In this document: in pieces, positions 1 to 8,577 of the stretch | Numbering within the stretch: position 1 is the stretch's first letter | Layout of the letters: each line of letters opens with the position of its first letter | Origin: Chitinibacter sp. GC72 | Lineage (GTDB): Bacteria > Pseudomonadota > Gammaproteobacteria > Burkholderiales > Chitinibacteraceae | DNA: 64,000 bases | Assembly (NCBI RefSeq): GCF_009760905.1 | Contig: NZ_VIRW01000001.1 | Location: 296,323 to 360,322, forward strand | Direction of reading: 5' to 3' | The notes under the pieces: model-generated | Databases searched by the model: none | The model's input: only the letters and a program-made list of their open reading frames with translations | Told to the model about the DNA's origin: nothing | Translations under genes and position numbers: made by a program

Positions 1-414
1 TAAATCTTCACGCTCGCGGAAGGCGTACAAGAAGATCGTCATTGCTCCACAATCCAAGCCGTGCGCGCCAATCCACATCAGGTGATTCAACACACGGGTG
101 ATTTCATCAAACATCACACGAATGTACTGAGCACGAATTGGCACTTCCAAGCCCAACAATTTCTCAATTGCCATGCAATAAGCATGTTCATTGGACATCA
201 TTGACACATAGTCAAGACGATCCATGTATGGCAATGACTGAATGTACGTTTTGTGTTCAGCTAATTTTTCAGTCGCACGGTGCAACAGCCCAATATGCGG
301 GTCGGCACGCTCAACAACTTCACCATCCAACTCCAGCACCAATCGCAATACACCGTGCGCAGCAGGGTGTTGTGGACCGAAGTTCAAGGTGTAATTACGG
401 ATTTCAGCAGCCAC
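1..414 (-). CDS. nuoD: NADH-quinone oxidoreductase subunit D, N-terminal part (cut by window edge)
   Basis: This is the 49-kDa subunit of respiratory complex I, which helps form the quinone-binding pocket in the peripheral arm. Only the first 138 codons are in the window; the 3' end lies to the left of base 1. The translation shows the family signatures GPQHPAAHG near residue 13 and [16 protein letters not shown] further on. The start is a GTG at 412-414 inside the end of nuoC, an 11-base overlap, with GAGGAG about 6 bases upstream. An ATG-only ORF search would miss this start. It is the fourth gene of a nuoABCD run, so it is probably co-transcribed and translationally coupled to nuoC. Confidence 0.93.
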   Translation of the reverse strand, partial: MAAEIRNYTLNFGPQHPAAHGVLRLVLELDGEVVERADPHIGLLHRATEKLAEHKTYIQSLPYMDRLDYVSMMSNEHAYCMAIEKLLGLEVPIRAQYIRVMFDEITRVLNHLMWIGAHGLDCGAMTIFLYAFREREDL

Positions 415-1003
415 CGTAGTTCTCCTCGCGGATAATGCGCGGTGTAATTTCACGCGGATCGATGGTCACAGGCTGATAAACGACACGCGCTTGCTCAGCG
501 TCGTAACGCATTTCAACGTAACCAGACAATGGGAAATCTTTGCGGAATGGATGACCAACAAAACCATAGTCAGTCAAAATGCGACGCAGGTCAGGATGAC
601 CCTGGAACACAATACCAAACAGGTCAAACGCTTCACGCTCGAACCAGTTGATTGCAGGCCAAACATCGACCATCGAATGAATAACAGGGAACGAATCATC
701 CGCACAGAACACACGCACACGCAGACGAACATTGTGCTTATATGACAGCAGATGATAGACCACCGCAAAGCGCTGACCTTCCCAGATGCCGTCTTTGTAT
801 TCGCTGTAGTCAACGCCACAGGCGTCAACCAATTGTTCAAAATGCAAACTGACGTCATCGCGCAATTGCAAAGCCACTTCAGGCCAATGCGCAGCAGGCA
901 CTTCAATCGTTACTTCGCCCAGCGCATTTTTCAGCGAAGCAATCTTGGCTTCACCCAAAACAGTGCGCAAGCTTTCAATCAGTGTTTCTAGCTTATTTGC
1001 CAT
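404..1003 (-). CDS. nuoC: NADH-quinone oxidoreductase subunit C
   Basis: The 30-kDa subunit of complex I, 199 residues, as a separate protein and not fused to NuoD as in E. coli. The family signature [10 protein letters not shown] is followed by [14 protein letters not shown] and GHPFRKDFP, the usual complex I 30-kDa motif. It sits 8 bases downstream of nuoB, and its end overlaps the GTG start of nuoD. Length and order (A-B-C-D) are typical of proteobacterial 14-gene nuo operons. It acts on the cytoplasmic face of the inner membrane in the connecting module of complex I. Confidence 0.96.
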   Translation of the reverse strand: MANKLETLIESLRTVLGEAKIASLKNALGEVTIEVPAAHWPEVALQLRDDVSLHFEQLVDACGVDYSEYKDGIWEGQRFAVVYHLLSYKHNVRLRVRVFCADDSFPVIHSMVDVWPAINWFEREAFDLFGIVFQGHPDLRRILTDYGFVGHPFRKDFPLSGYVEMRYDAEQARVVYQPVTIDPREITPRIIREENYGGC

Positions 1004-1011
1004 GGCTCACC

Positions 1012-1488
1012 TCAAGAACGCGCGATAGAGTTGGTACGTTTGATTTTGTTTTGCAACTGTATCAAACCATACAACAGCGCTTCAGCTGTCGGTGGACAGC
1101 CCGGCACGTAGATATCAATCGGCACAATACGATCACAGCCACGAACCACTGAGTACGAATAGTGGTAGTAACCACCACCGTTCGCACAGGAGCCCATAGA
1201 AATTGCCCAACGAGGCTCTGGCATTTGATCGTAAACCTTGCGCAAGGCAGGGGCCATTTTGTTACAGAGCGTCCCCGCAACAATCATCAAGTCAGATTGA
1301 CGTGGAGATGGACGAAATACGATACCGAAACGATCCAAGTCGTAACGCGCCGCACCCGCATGCATCATCTCCACGGCACAACAGGCCAAGCCGAACGTCA
1401 TTGGCCACAATGAGCCAGTACGCGTCCAGTTAACAACTGCATCAACCGTTGTGGTAACAAACCCTTTTTCGAGACTTTGTGCTTCCAT
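1012..1488 (-). CDS. nuoB: NADH-quinone oxidoreductase subunit B
   Basis: The 20-kDa PSST-type subunit carrying the terminal 4Fe-4S cluster N2, which passes electrons to quinone. The 158-residue protein has the four expected cluster ligands: Cys36 and Cys37 in the ACCAVEMMH motif, Cys101 in MGSCANGGG, and Cys131 in VPGCPP. The start lies 5 bases after the nuoA stop, consistent with one transcript. The protein is complete and shows nothing unusual. Confidence 0.97.
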   Translation of the reverse strand: MEAQSLEKGFVTTTVDAVVNWTRTGSLWPMTFGLACCAVEMMHAGAARYDLDRFGIVFRPSPRQSDLMIVAGTLCNKMAPALRKVYDQMPEPRWAISMGSCANGGGYYHYSYSVVRGCDRIVPIDIYVPGCPPTAEALLYGLIQLQNKIKRTNSIARS

Positions 1489-1493
1489 TTATC

Positions 1494-1862
1494 TCACTCC
1501 CACTCCAGTGCACCCTTCATCCATTCGTAGACGAAGCCGACCACCAGAATGGCCAGGAATATCATCATCGATACAAAGCCGAACATACCCAATTCTTTGA
1601 GCACGACAGCCCAAGGAACCAAAAACGCGACTTCCAAATCGAACAGAATAAACAGAATCGCCACCAAGTAGTAACGCACATCAAACTGCATGCGCGCATC
1701 CTCGAATGCTTCAAAGCCGCATTCATAAGGTGATAATTTTGCCGAATCTGGCCGAACCGTTCCCAAGACCTTACCAATCCCAGCACCGAGCAATAGCGGC
1801 AAAACACCCACCACCAAACCGACAATAAGGAAAAGCAGGATGGGGAAATAGTCTTGCAGCAT
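1494..1862 (-). CDS. nuoA: NADH-quinone oxidoreductase subunit A
   Basis: A small membrane subunit of complex I, 122 residues with three hydrophobic helices. The conserved loop between the first two helices contains [10 protein letters not shown] (E. coli-type YECG motif), followed by the [18 protein letters not shown] segment typical of NuoA. It is the first gene of the nuo run and is preceded by about 150 bases of A/T-rich spacer holding a candidate promoter at 1922-1949. Unlike some betaproteobacteria, I see no tRNA-Leu gene between secG and nuoA. Confidence 0.96.
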   Translation of the reverse strand: MLQDYFPILLFLIVGLVVGVLPLLLGAGIGKVLGTVRPDSAKLSPYECGFEAFEDARMQFDVRYYLVAILFILFDLEVAFLVPWAVVLKELGMFGFVSMMIFLAILVVGFVYEWMKGALEWE

Positions 1863-1921
1863 GAAAATCCCCAGTTCAGAAGTAATACATAAAGACAGAA
1901 ATGCAGCTATTTTTGCTGCTT

Positions 1922-1949
1922 TTTATATAAATAGCCGAGCCATTTTCAC
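1922..1949 (-). promoter_or_regulatory. Candidate sigma70 promoter of the nuo operon
   Basis: In the secG-nuoA spacer, read on the minus strand, GTGAAA (1944-1949) is followed after 16 bases by TATAAA (1922-1927). Transcription would begin near 1915, about 50 bases before the nuoA ATG. A short hairpin (GCAGC, 7-base loop, GCTGC) lies at about 1903-1919, just downstream. The -35 match is only fair, so the call rests mainly on the -10 and the position. Confidence 0.4.
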
Positions 1950-2013
1950 AGCTCAGCTAAATATTGATTTTGATAGCGGCTTGCACTATCAGACCAGCAA
2001 TCCATGCGACTGC

Positions 2014-2343
2014 TTAGTCGGGAATCTTTTGACCGGCAACAGGAGAAGCAACTTCGGCAGCAGGCTTGGCACCAGACATCACACCCAGATCGTTTTTGCT
2101 CGTTTTCGGCGCAGTCAACAACACCAGCGCCATGCACGTCACAAAGAACACCGCCGCAGCCGCTGCAGTAGAACGACTAAGGAAATTGGCCGAACCCGAG
2201 GCACCAAATACGCTGCCAGCAGAACCGCTACCAAACGCAGCGCCCATATCGGCGCCCTTACCATGCTGCATCAAGACCAGCACAATCACCGCCAAAGCAG
2301 AGATGACGTTCAAGATCAGCACCAAACTAGTAATAAAGTCCAT
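2014..2343 (-). CDS. secG: Preprotein translocase subunit SecG
   Basis: An accessory inner-membrane subunit of the SecYEG channel, 109 residues. The N-terminal helix (FITSLVLILNVISALAVIVL) is followed by LMQHGKGADMGAAFGSG, the loop signature of SecG, then a second helix rich in Ala and Val. I chose the ATG at 2343, giving MDFITSL, over the upstream ATG at 2379 because AGGAA stands 11 bases before it and family members begin with the first helix. It lies 36 bases downstream of tpiA, the usual tpiA-secG arrangement. Confidence 0.93.
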   Translation of the reverse strand: MDFITSLVLILNVISALAVIVLVLMQHGKGADMGAAFGSGSAGSVFGASGSANFLSRSTAAAAAVFFVTCMALVLLTAPKTSKNDLGVMSGAKPAAEVASPVAGQKIPD

Positions 2344-2379
2344 TTTTATCCATTCCTGTGGCGGCGTGAATTGTACCAA

Positions 2380-3090
2380 TCAGCGGGCTGCTTGGCAAAT
2401 TCCCACAAATTCAAAAGCCGAGAGCGCAGCACCGCCAACCAACACGCCATCAACATGATCTACTGCTAATATTTCTGCGGCATTACCCGACTTGACACTG
2501 CCGCCATACAAGACTTTGACACGAGCATCGAGCTGCTCTTTAATCAGGGCGTGCATCGGGGAAATCTGCTCACCGGAGGCCACCACACCACTACCCACAG
2601 CCCAGGAAGGCTCGTATGCCACGGCAAACAAGCCCATCGGCAAACCACGCAAAACTTCCAGCTGCCCAGCAACCACCTTCTCGGCATTACCCTGGCGACG
2701 CTCCTCAGCCGATTCACCGACGCAGTAGACACCAAACAGACCTGCGTCGAGTGCCGAACGTAGCTTAATACCCGCCTGCTCGGTCGTTTCCCCAAAAAGA
2801 CGACGACGTTCGGAATGACCGATAATCACCATCTCGCAACCGACATCCGCCAACATACCCGATGAAACCTCGCCGGTATATGGCCCTATGTGATACTGGC
2901 TAACGTCTTGAGCGCCACACTGTATATGGGTATGTTGCAATATCTGCTTGGCAAGCATGATATACGGCGCAGGCACACAGACACCGACATTGGCATCGAG
3001 TCCAGCTTGCGCCACTTCTGCCAACACCGATTTAATTTGCCCGATACTGCCGTGCAACTTCCAATTACCAATCACCATCTGCTTGGCCAT
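2380..3090 (-). CDS. tpiA: Triosephosphate isomerase
   Basis: Interconverts dihydroxyacetone phosphate and glyceraldehyde 3-phosphate in glycolysis and gluconeogenesis. The 236-residue protein has the catalytic residues Lys11 (GNWKLHG), His92 (IIGHSERR) and Glu160 (AYEPSWAVGSG), plus the phosphate-binding LYGGSVK motif near residue 194. It is slightly shorter than the usual 250 residues, with no missing catalytic element. I chose the ATG at 3090 over an in-frame one at 3150 because it matches the family N-terminus and has AGGGG upstream. Confidence 0.95.
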   Translation of the reverse strand: MAKQMVIGNWKLHGSIGQIKSVLAEVAQAGLDANVGVCVPAPYIMLAKQILQHTHIQCGAQDVSQYHIGPYTGEVSSGMLADVGCEMVIIGHSERRRLFGETTEQAGIKLRSALDAGLFGVYCVGESAEERRQGNAEKVVAGQLEVLRGLPMGLFAVAYEPSWAVGSGVVASGEQISPMHALIKEQLDARVKVLYGGSVKSGNAAEILAVDHVDGVLVGGAALSAFEFVGICQAAR

Positions 3091-3267
3091 GCAGCAACCC
3101 CTTTGGCAAACTAGGGCGAGATGGTAACAACCCCGCTCCCACACCGTCAAACCTTGTTTTTCACACTCTCCCTTCAGTCACAAAGCATTTGTAATATTTC
3201 GGAAACATTCCTCTATTAAGATGCCTGCATCGAATTCACACCCATTTCGCTCTGGAGATTTAAAAAA

Positions 3268-4308
3268 ATGACTTTTGCTCGTAATCTGATCGTTAGCGCC
3301 GGCTTGCTGGCAGGCCTTTTTACTTCTGCCCAGGCAGCTGACATCACTGGCGCTGGCGCAACATTCCCGTACCCGCTGTATGCCAAATGGGCTGAAATGT
3401 ATAAAGCCAAAACGGGCACCGGCATGAATTACCAATCCATCGGTTCAGGCGGCGGCATCAAGCAGATCGAAGCCAAAACAGTCGATTTTGGTGCATCAGA
3501 CATGCCATTGAAAGTGGACCAACTCGATAAAAGCGGCCTGATGCAATTCCCTACCGTAGTGGGCGGCGTTGTTCCGGTCATCAATATTCCGGGCATCAAA
3601 CCGGGCGATTTCAAACTCACGCCTGCAGCACTGGTTGATATTTATCTAGGCAAAATCAAAAAATGGAACGACCCTCGCCTGGTTGAAATCAATAAAGGCT
3701 TGAGCCTGCCAGACCAGAACATCACCGTGGTACGTCGCTCTGACGGCTCGGGCACCACCTTCCTGTTCGTGAACTACCTGTCACAAGTATCACCTGAATG
3801 GAAAGAGAAAGTGGGTGCGAACACTTCGGTACAGTGGCCAACAGGCGTGGGCGGCAAAGGCAACGAAGGCGTAGCCAACTACGTACAACGTATCAAAGGC
3901 TCAATCGGCTACGTTGAATTTGCTTACGCAAAACAAAACAAATTGTCATACACCCAGCTAGCAAATAGCACTGGCAATTTTGTGCGCCCAACCGAAGAAG
4001 CCTTTATCGCCGCATCGGCCAATGCCGACTGGAAATCAGCGCCAGGCATGTACCTGGTAAGCACCAACGCACCTGGTAAAGACTCTTGGCCTATTGCTAG
4101 CCCTACTTTTATCCTGATGCATAAAAAACAGGACAAACCGGCGCAAGCGCTGGAAGTGTTGAAGTTCTTTGACTGGGCTTACGGCGCAGATGCTGACAAA
4201 GCCGCACTGGCACTGGATTACATTCCAATGCCGGACAATGTAGTCAATATGATCAAAGCCAACTGGAAAGCGCAAATCACCGATGGCAAAGCGGCTATCT
4301 GGAAATAA
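3268..4308 (+). CDS. pstS: Phosphate ABC transporter, periplasmic phosphate-binding protein
   Basis: High-affinity periplasmic phosphate-binding protein of the Pst system, 346 residues. A Sec signal peptide ends near residue 23 (AQA), followed by ITGAGATFPYPLYAKW. The phosphate-pocket motifs YQSIGSGGG, DFGASDMP and RRSDGSGTTF are all present. It is divergent from tpiA and starts the pstSCAB unit. The ATG is preceded by CTGGAG. A hairpin after the stop probably lowers read-through into pstC, giving more binding protein than permease. Induction by phosphate limitation is expected from the family, but I could not find a convincing Pho box upstream. Confidence 0.97.
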   Translation: MTFARNLIVSAGLLAGLFTSAQAADITGAGATFPYPLYAKWAEMYKAKTGTGMNYQSIGSGGGIKQIEAKTVDFGASDMPLKVDQLDKSGLMQFPTVVGGVVPVINIPGIKPGDFKLTPAALVDIYLGKIKKWNDPRLVEINKGLSLPDQNITVVRRSDGSGTTFLFVNYLSQVSPEWKEKVGANTSVQWPTGVGGKGNEGVANYVQRIKGSIGYVEFAYAKQNKLSYTQLANSTGNFVRPTEEAFIAASANADWKSAPGMYLVSTNAPGKDSWPIASPTFILMHKKQDKPAQALEVLKFFDWAYGADADKAALALDYIPMPDNVVNMIKANWKAQITDGKAAIWK

Positions 4309-4338
4309 GCAGATTCAAATATAATTGGCACTTTATGT

Positions 4339-4377
4339 CAGGCACACAGTTTATTCGGGCTGTGTGCCTGTTAGTTT
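4339..4377 (+). terminator. Hairpin between pstS and pstC (partial terminator)
   Basis: A perfect 11-bp stem (CAGGCACACAG paired with CTGTGTGCCTG, 10-base loop, 4339-4370) is followed by TTAGTTTG. Because pstC, pstA and pstB follow on the same strand, it more likely acts as an attenuator or mRNA stabiliser than as a full stop. Confidence 0.65.
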
Positions 4378-4404
4378 GTAGATTATGGTAGTCCGGAGAC
4401 GGTA

Positions 4405-5361
4405 ATGTCTGATTTAAATCAACGGATGAAAACACAGCGTTTGCAGGACGCGATTTTCGTCAACAGCACGCGCTTTTTTGCCTTTTTTGTGCTTGCACTC
4501 CTTGCTGCAATTATTGCATCACTGATTTATGGTGCCTGGCCCGCAATTGAAAAATTCGGCTTTGGCTTTTTAGGCAATTCAAGCTGGAATCCGGTCACCG
4601 ACGAATTTGGCGCCTGGTCATCCATTCGCGGCACTTTGATTTCTTCGGGTATTGCCTTGCTAATCGCCGTTCCTGTGAGCTTTGGCATTGCGATTTTCCT
4701 AACTGAACTCTCACCCGTGTGGCTGCGTCGCCCATTGGGAATTATGATCGAGTTGCTGGCAGGTGTACCGTCCATTATTTACGGCATGTGGGGTCTGTTT
4801 GTTTTTGCGCCCTACTTTGCTGACAATATCCAACCCAAAATGACCGAATGGACTGCGGGTATTCCGGTGATTGGCGATTGGTTTGCCGGCCCTCCCATGG
4901 GGATCGGCATGTTTCTGGCCAGCCTGATTTTGGCGATCATGATTATTCCTTACATCACTTCGGTAATGCGTGACGTTTTCGAGATTGTTCCCGCCCTCCT
5001 GAAAGAGTCTGCCTATGGTCTGGGTGCAACCACTTGGGAAGTGGTATGGAATGTCGTGGTACCGTTTACCAAAACCGGGATTATCGGCGGCATCATGCTC
5101 GGTCTGGGCCGCGCACTGGGTGAAACCATGGCGGTGACGTTTGTGATCGGCAATTCGATGAATGAAATGCTGACGCTGTTTGACCCGGCCACCACGATTT
5201 CAGCCACGCTGGCCAACGAATTTACCGAAGCGCACGGCGAGCTTTACACCGCCTCACTGATCGAGCTGGGCCTGCTGCTCTTCGTGATCACCTTCCTGGT
5301 GCTGGTTCTTTCCAAACTTCTGCTCATGCGTTTAAACCGCAATGAAGGCGCTCATTCTTAA
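4405..5361 (+). CDS. pstC: Phosphate ABC transporter permease PstC
   Basis: One of the two inner-membrane permeases of the Pst importer, 318 residues, with six predicted hydrophobic segments and a cytoplasmic N-terminal tail. The ABC-contact (EAA) loop is visible as ESAYGLGATTWEVVWNVVVP, followed by GRALGETMAVTFVIGN, characteristic of PstC. A long periplasmic loop follows the MWGLFVFAPYF segment. It is followed 14 bases later by pstA. Confidence 0.96.
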   Translation: MSDLNQRMKTQRLQDAIFVNSTRFFAFFVLALLAAIIASLIYGAWPAIEKFGFGFLGNSSWNPVTDEFGAWSSIRGTLISSGIALLIAVPVSFGIAIFLTELSPVWLRRPLGIMIELLAGVPSIIYGMWGLFVFAPYFADNIQPKMTEWTAGIPVIGDWFAGPPMGIGMFLASLILAIMIIPYITSVMRDVFEIVPALLKESAYGLGATTWEVVWNVVVPFTKTGIIGGIMLGLGRALGETMAVTFVIGNSMNEMLTLFDPATTISATLANEFTEAHGELYTASLIELGLLLFVITFLVLVLSKLLLMRLNRNEGAHS

Positions 5362-5375
5362 GATAGGTTGCTGCT

Positions 5376-6215
5376 ATGAATCTTTACGCTCGTCGCCGCT
5401 TTGCCAACTACACCAGCCTGACGTTATCGATGATTGCGATGGCTTTCGGCTTGTTCTGGCTGTTCTGGATCATGTATACGCTGTTTTTGCACGGCTCTGC
5501 AGGTCTGTTTTCACTGGCAACATACACACAAAGCACTCCGGCTCCCGGCAGCCAGGGCGGCCTGGCCAATGCCATTGTGGGTAGCCTGGAAATGACTTTC
5601 TTTGCCGTTTTGATGGGCACCCCCGTTGGCATTCTGGCAGGCACTTATCTGGCCGAGTTTGGCCAGAAAGGCTGGCTGGGTAATAGCACCCGCTTTATCA
5701 ACGACATTCTGCTCTCTGCCCCATCGATTGTGATCGGTTTGTTCATTTTCGAGGTGTATGTTGCGCAAGTTGGCCATTTCTCAGGTTGGGCGGGTTCATG
5801 TGCACTGGCGATTCTGGTCGTTCCGGTTGTGGTACGCACCACTGAAAACATGCTGTTACTGGTGCCAACCGCCATGCGCGAAGCAGCCTACGCATTGGGT
5901 ACGCCAAAATGGAAAATGGTTATGTTTGTAACGCTTAAAGCGGCGAAATCCGGCGTTGCCACCGGCATCTTGCTGGCGATTGCGCGCATCTTGGGTGAGA
6001 CGGCGCCGCTGCTGTTTACCGCGCTGAACAACCAGTTCTATTCGGACATGAATAGCCCGATGGCCAACTTGCCGGTCGTGATCTTCCAGTTTGCAATGAG
6101 CCCGTATGAAGATTGGCACCGACTGGCTTGGGCAGGCGCCCTGATGATCGCCCTGTTTGTCCTGGGCATGAATGTTCTGGCGCGCGTGATGCTGCGCCAA
6201 CCTAAACAACACTAA
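5376..6215 (+). CDS. pstA: Phosphate ABC transporter permease PstA
   Basis: Second membrane permease of the Pst importer, 279 residues with about six transmembrane segments. The EAA loop reads [19 protein letters not shown], and [15 protein letters not shown] is the PstA counterpart of the PstC GRALGET motif. The start ATG at 5376 agrees with the family N-terminus. It is followed by pstB, whose start lies 26 bases beyond the stop. Confidence 0.96.
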   Translation: MNLYARRRFANYTSLTLSMIAMAFGLFWLFWIMYTLFLHGSAGLFSLATYTQSTPAPGSQGGLANAIVGSLEMTFFAVLMGTPVGILAGTYLAEFGQKGWLGNSTRFINDILLSAPSIVIGLFIFEVYVAQVGHFSGWAGSCALAILVVPVVVRTTENMLLLVPTAMREAAYALGTPKWKMVMFVTLKAAKSGVATGILLAIARILGETAPLLFTALNNQFYSDMNSPMANLPVVIFQFAMSPYEDWHRLAWAGALMIALFVLGMNVLARVMLRQPKQH

Positions 6216-6241
6216 TTTAGACTTTGCGACGGAATCAAATC

Positions 6242-7009
6242 ATGAGCACTCTGAACAATGCCGGTTTGTCAGTTAAAAACCTGAACTTTTACTACGGCAA
6301 TTTTCATGCCCTGAAAAACATCAATCTGGATATTCTGGCTGGCAAAGTAACTGCCTTTATCGGCCCATCAGGTTGCGGCAAATCCACTTTGCTGCGCACT
6401 TTTAACCGCATGTATGATCTGTACCCCAAGCTACGCGCTGAAGGTCAGATTATCCTGAACGGCCAGAATATTCTGGAGCCGGGCATTGACCTGAACATGC
6501 TGCGCGCCAAGGTCGGCATGGTATTCCAGAAACCAACGCCATTCCCGATGTCGATTTATGACAACGTCGCTTTTGGTGTCAAGCTGTATGAATCTTTGTC
6601 CAAATCTGAAATGGATGATCGCATCGAGTGGGCGCTGACCAAAGCGGCGCTGTGGAATGAGGTCAAAGACAAACTCAAGCAATCGGGTCTTGGCCTGTCC
6701 GGTGGTCAGCAACAGCGTTTGTGCATTGCACGTGCCGTGGCGGTCAAACCTGAAATCCTGCTACTGGACGAGCCGACATCCGCACTGGACCCGATCTCAA
6801 CCGCGCACGTTGAAGAGCTGGTTCATGAGCTGAAAAAAGACTACACGATCGCCATCGTAACGCACAATATGCAGCAGGCCGCGCGGATTTCCGATTACAC
6901 CGCCTATATGTATCTGGGCGAGATGATCGAGATGGGCGAAACCGATAACATCTTCACCTCGCCAAGCGTGAAAGCGACTGAAGACTATATTACCGGCAAA
7001 TTTGGCTAA
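6242..7009 (+). CDS. pstB: Phosphate ABC transporter ATP-binding protein PstB
   Basis: Cytoplasmic ATPase that powers phosphate import, 255 residues. It has the Walker A motif GPSGCGKST, the Q-loop VFQKPTPFP typical of PstB, the signature LSGGQQQRL, Walker [13 protein letters not shown], and the switch His in THNMQQA. I chose the ATG at 6242 (MSTLNNAG) with GACGGAA upstream over the in-frame TTG at 6224. No phoU, phoB or phoR follows. The next structures are a 49-bp repeat and a strong terminator, so the Pst regulator PhoU, if present, is encoded elsewhere. Confidence 0.97.
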   Translation: MSTLNNAGLSVKNLNFYYGNFHALKNINLDILAGKVTAFIGPSGCGKSTLLRTFNRMYDLYPKLRAEGQIILNGQNILEPGIDLNMLRAKVGMVFQKPTPFPMSIYDNVAFGVKLYESLSKSEMDDRIEWALTKAALWNEVKDKLKQSGLGLSGGQQQRLCIARAVAVKPEILLLDEPTSALDPISTAHVEELVHELKKDYTIAIVTHNMQQAARISDYTAYMYLGEMIEMGETDNIFTSPSVKATEDYITGKFG

Positions 7010-7022
7010 GCCATCAAAATAG

Positions 7023-7071
7023 GGGTATATCGCTGCAGAACATACTAAGAAAGTGCTACAGCCACATACCC
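7023..7071. repeat. 49-bp palindromic repeat, copy A
   Basis: Ends are GGGTAT and ATACCC, exactly 49 bp apart end to end. Inside, GCTGCAG pairs with CTACAGC. It stands 13 bases after the pstB stop and just before the shared terminator. It belongs to a family of nine copies in this window. Confidence 0.8.
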
Positions 7072-7107
7072 CAATAAAAAACCCGCTTGAAGCGGGTTTT
7101 TTATTGG
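7071..7107. terminator. Bidirectional terminator between pstB and the SDR gene
   Basis: A perfect 17-bp inverted repeat whose G/C core is CCCGCT and AGCGGG with a 3-base loop. A-rich and T-rich flanks give a U-tract in both directions. It serves convergent pstB (plus) and the reductase gene (minus). Confidence 0.92.
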
Positions 7108-7120
7108 CATTAATCCTGAC

Positions 7121-7861
7121 TTACAAGGTCAGGCCGCCTGTGACTTCAATCGCCGCACCATTGATATAGCTGGCGTCATCCGAAGCCAGGAAAGCATACA
7201 CGCTGGCGATCTCTTCCGGCTGCGCCAGACGCTTCATCGGCACTTTATCTTCCATACCCTGCAGTACTTTTTCCGGCATTGCCTTGACCATTGGTGTCGC
7301 CACAAAGCCAGGACATACCGCGTTGGCGCGGATCCCTTTTTTGCCCAGCTCTTTAGCCCAGGTTTTCACAAAGCCGATCACGCCAAACTTGGATGCAGCA
7401 TAGTTGGTTTGACCAAAATTACCGTACACGCCAACGACGGAGGACGCATTCAGAATCACCCCAGCGTTCTGCTCAATCATGGTATCGACCACGGCTTTGG
7501 TGCAGTTATAAACGCCTTTCAGATTGATATCGATCACGCGGTCAAACTGCTCTTCGCTCATCTTGTACAGCTGCGCGTCCTGCGTAATCCCGGCGTTATT
7601 CACCAGAATATCAATACGGCCAAATTGCGCTTTGACCGCGTCAACCATCGCCGCAATCGTGTCTTTCTTGGTCACATCAACGACAAAACCAGCCGCTACC
7701 GCACCACCAGCGGCCAGCTTGGCCACCACTGCGTCAACCCCTGCCTGATTTACGTCGCACACCACAACTTTTGCGCCTTCCGCTGCAAAACGGACCGCCG
7801 TTGCTTCACCAATGCCGCTAGCTGATCCGGTAATGATTGCTACTTTATCTTTGAGTTTCAT
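7121..7861 (-). CDS. fabG: Short-chain dehydrogenase/reductase, FabG-like 3-oxoacyl reductase
   Basis: A classical SDR of 246 residues. The NADP-binding motif TGSASGIG is near residue 12 and NNAG near residue 88. The catalytic Ser-Tyr-Lys set appears in NASSVVG and NYAASKFG, and the C-terminus ([12 protein letters not shown]) is typical of the FabG/PhaB branch. The likely reaction is NADPH-dependent reduction of a 3-oxoacyl thioester to the 3-hydroxy form. Sequence alone does not separate a fatty-acid role (ACP substrate) from acetoacetyl-CoA reduction for polyhydroxyalkanoate synthesis. It has no fab or pha neighbours, so it is probably a stand-alone paralogue. GGGGAAATCC precedes the ATG. 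Confidence 0.8.
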   Translation of the reverse strand: MKLKDKVAIITGSASGIGEATAVRFAAEGAKVVVCDVNQAGVDAVVAKLAAGGAVAAGFVVDVTKKDTIAAMVDAVKAQFGRIDILVNNAGITQDAQLYKMSEEQFDRVIDINLKGVYNCTKAVVDTMIEQNAGVILNASSVVGVYGNFGQTNYAASKFGVIGFVKTWAKELGKKGIRANAVCPGFVATPMVKAMPEKVLQGMEDKVPMKRLAQPEEIASVYAFLASDDASYINGAAIEVTGGLTL

Positions 7862-7979
7862 GGATTTCCCCCAGACAAAAATTCAACCCCACTTTGATGT
7901 GCGGTCGCCCTGTAGCAGGATAAGCGCAGTGTTGCAGCGCAGCAAGAATAAAAGCACTTTTGTCTTGATAAAAAACAAG

Positions 7980-8003
7980 AAAGCCTTGCAGATGCAAGGC
8001 TTT
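7980..8003 (-). terminator. Terminator of the DUF3579 gene
   Basis: A perfect 10-bp stem (AAAGCCTTGC and GCAAGGCTTT, 4-base loop). On the minus strand it is followed by CTTGTTTTTT. It lies 27 bases after the stop of the DUF3579 gene. Confidence 0.8.
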
Positions 8004-8030
8004 GGCAGAATCGGCAGAACAGCGGCCAGT

Positions 8031-8330
8031 TTAACGCTCGATACCCTTGACCAAAGAGCGGCAATCTACCACCTGCAAATCGTTATCGCGCGCAAAAGTC
8101 ATAATAAATTCGAACACGCGCGGATCGATTTTTTCCAGCTGCTTGTCGACCGCAACGCAACGTACATTATTGTGCACCATCGGACGAACAAACGGCGCAT
8201 AGGATAATTTCTGATCGACCCCGAATGTAGACAAAATCCCAGATAAACGTTCAGCCCAGTCACTGGGGCGAAATTCACGACCAGAACTCGTGATTCCCTG
8301 AATGATGATTTCATATGGATTGCAGATCAT
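8031..8330 (-). CDS. DUF3579 family protein
   Basis: A 99-residue cytoplasmic protein of the betaproteobacterial DUF3579 family, function unknown. The conserved start (EIIIQGITSSGREFRPSDWAE) is followed by a small alpha/beta domain. The open frame continues upstream to 8537, but I chose the ATG at 8330: an extended -10 promoter (TGGTATAAT) sits at 8395-8403 inside the longer frame, and the extra residues are not family-like. No clear Shine-Dalgarno precedes 8330. It is divergent from argF. The family is often beside arginine genes, which suggests but does not prove a link. Confidence 0.8.
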   Translation of the reverse strand: MICNPYEIIIQGITSSGREFRPSDWAERLSGILSTFGVDQKLSYAPFVRPMVHNNVRCVAVDKQLEKIDPRVFEFIMTFARDNDLQVVDCRSLVKGIER

Positions 8331-8394
8331 AGGGGTGCCAAGCGTAAGTAAGAAGAACACGGCAATTTGCACTGCACAATTGCCAATCGAACTG

Positions 8395-8403
8395 ATTATA
8401 CCA
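8395..8403 (-). promoter_or_regulatory. Extended -10 promoter of the DUF3579 gene
   Basis: TGGTATAAT on the minus strand, a perfect -10 with the extended TGn element. The -35 region is weak, as expected for extended -10 promoters. The predicted start near 8388 gives a leader of about 58 bases to the ATG at 8330. Confidence 0.6.
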
Positions 8404-8539
8404 TCGCCAGCCTCTTTGACGGGCACAAATGTAGCGTGAATTGACCTAGTACAAGTCCTGATTGCAGACCAGAAAGGCATGATCAGGGCTTGCCAGAAAT
8501 GGGTAAAACACTGAATAATGTTCGTTTTTTCAGCCATTT

Positions 8540-8564
8540 GAGCCGTCGCTAAAAATTACGGCTC
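8540..8564 (+). promoter_or_regulatory. Hairpin in the argF leader
   Basis: A 7-bp stem (GAGCCGT and ACGGCTC, 11-base A-rich loop) ends 13 bases before the argF ATG. It could mask or expose the ribosome-binding region, or be an operator half-site pair. No function is shown. Confidence 0.35.
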
Positions 8565-8577
8565 GGGACCCAATCCG

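Noticed and set aside
138..1433. Plus-strand open frames across nuoB-nuoD
   Set aside because: They are antisense shadows of strongly conserved nuo genes and match no family.
1863..2013. tRNA gene expected between secG and nuoA in some betaproteobacteria
   Set aside because: No cloverleaf or T-loop sequence is present in the 151-base spacer.
3160..3267. Possible Pho box upstream of pstS (CAGTCACAAAGCATTTGT)
   Set aside because: Only the first half-site resembles CTGTCAT; the second matches 3 of 7. Not enough to call.
8331..8537. N-terminal extension of the DUF3579 protein with a hydrophobic stretch
   Set aside because: A strong -10 element lies inside it, and the residues are not family-like; treated as untranslated.
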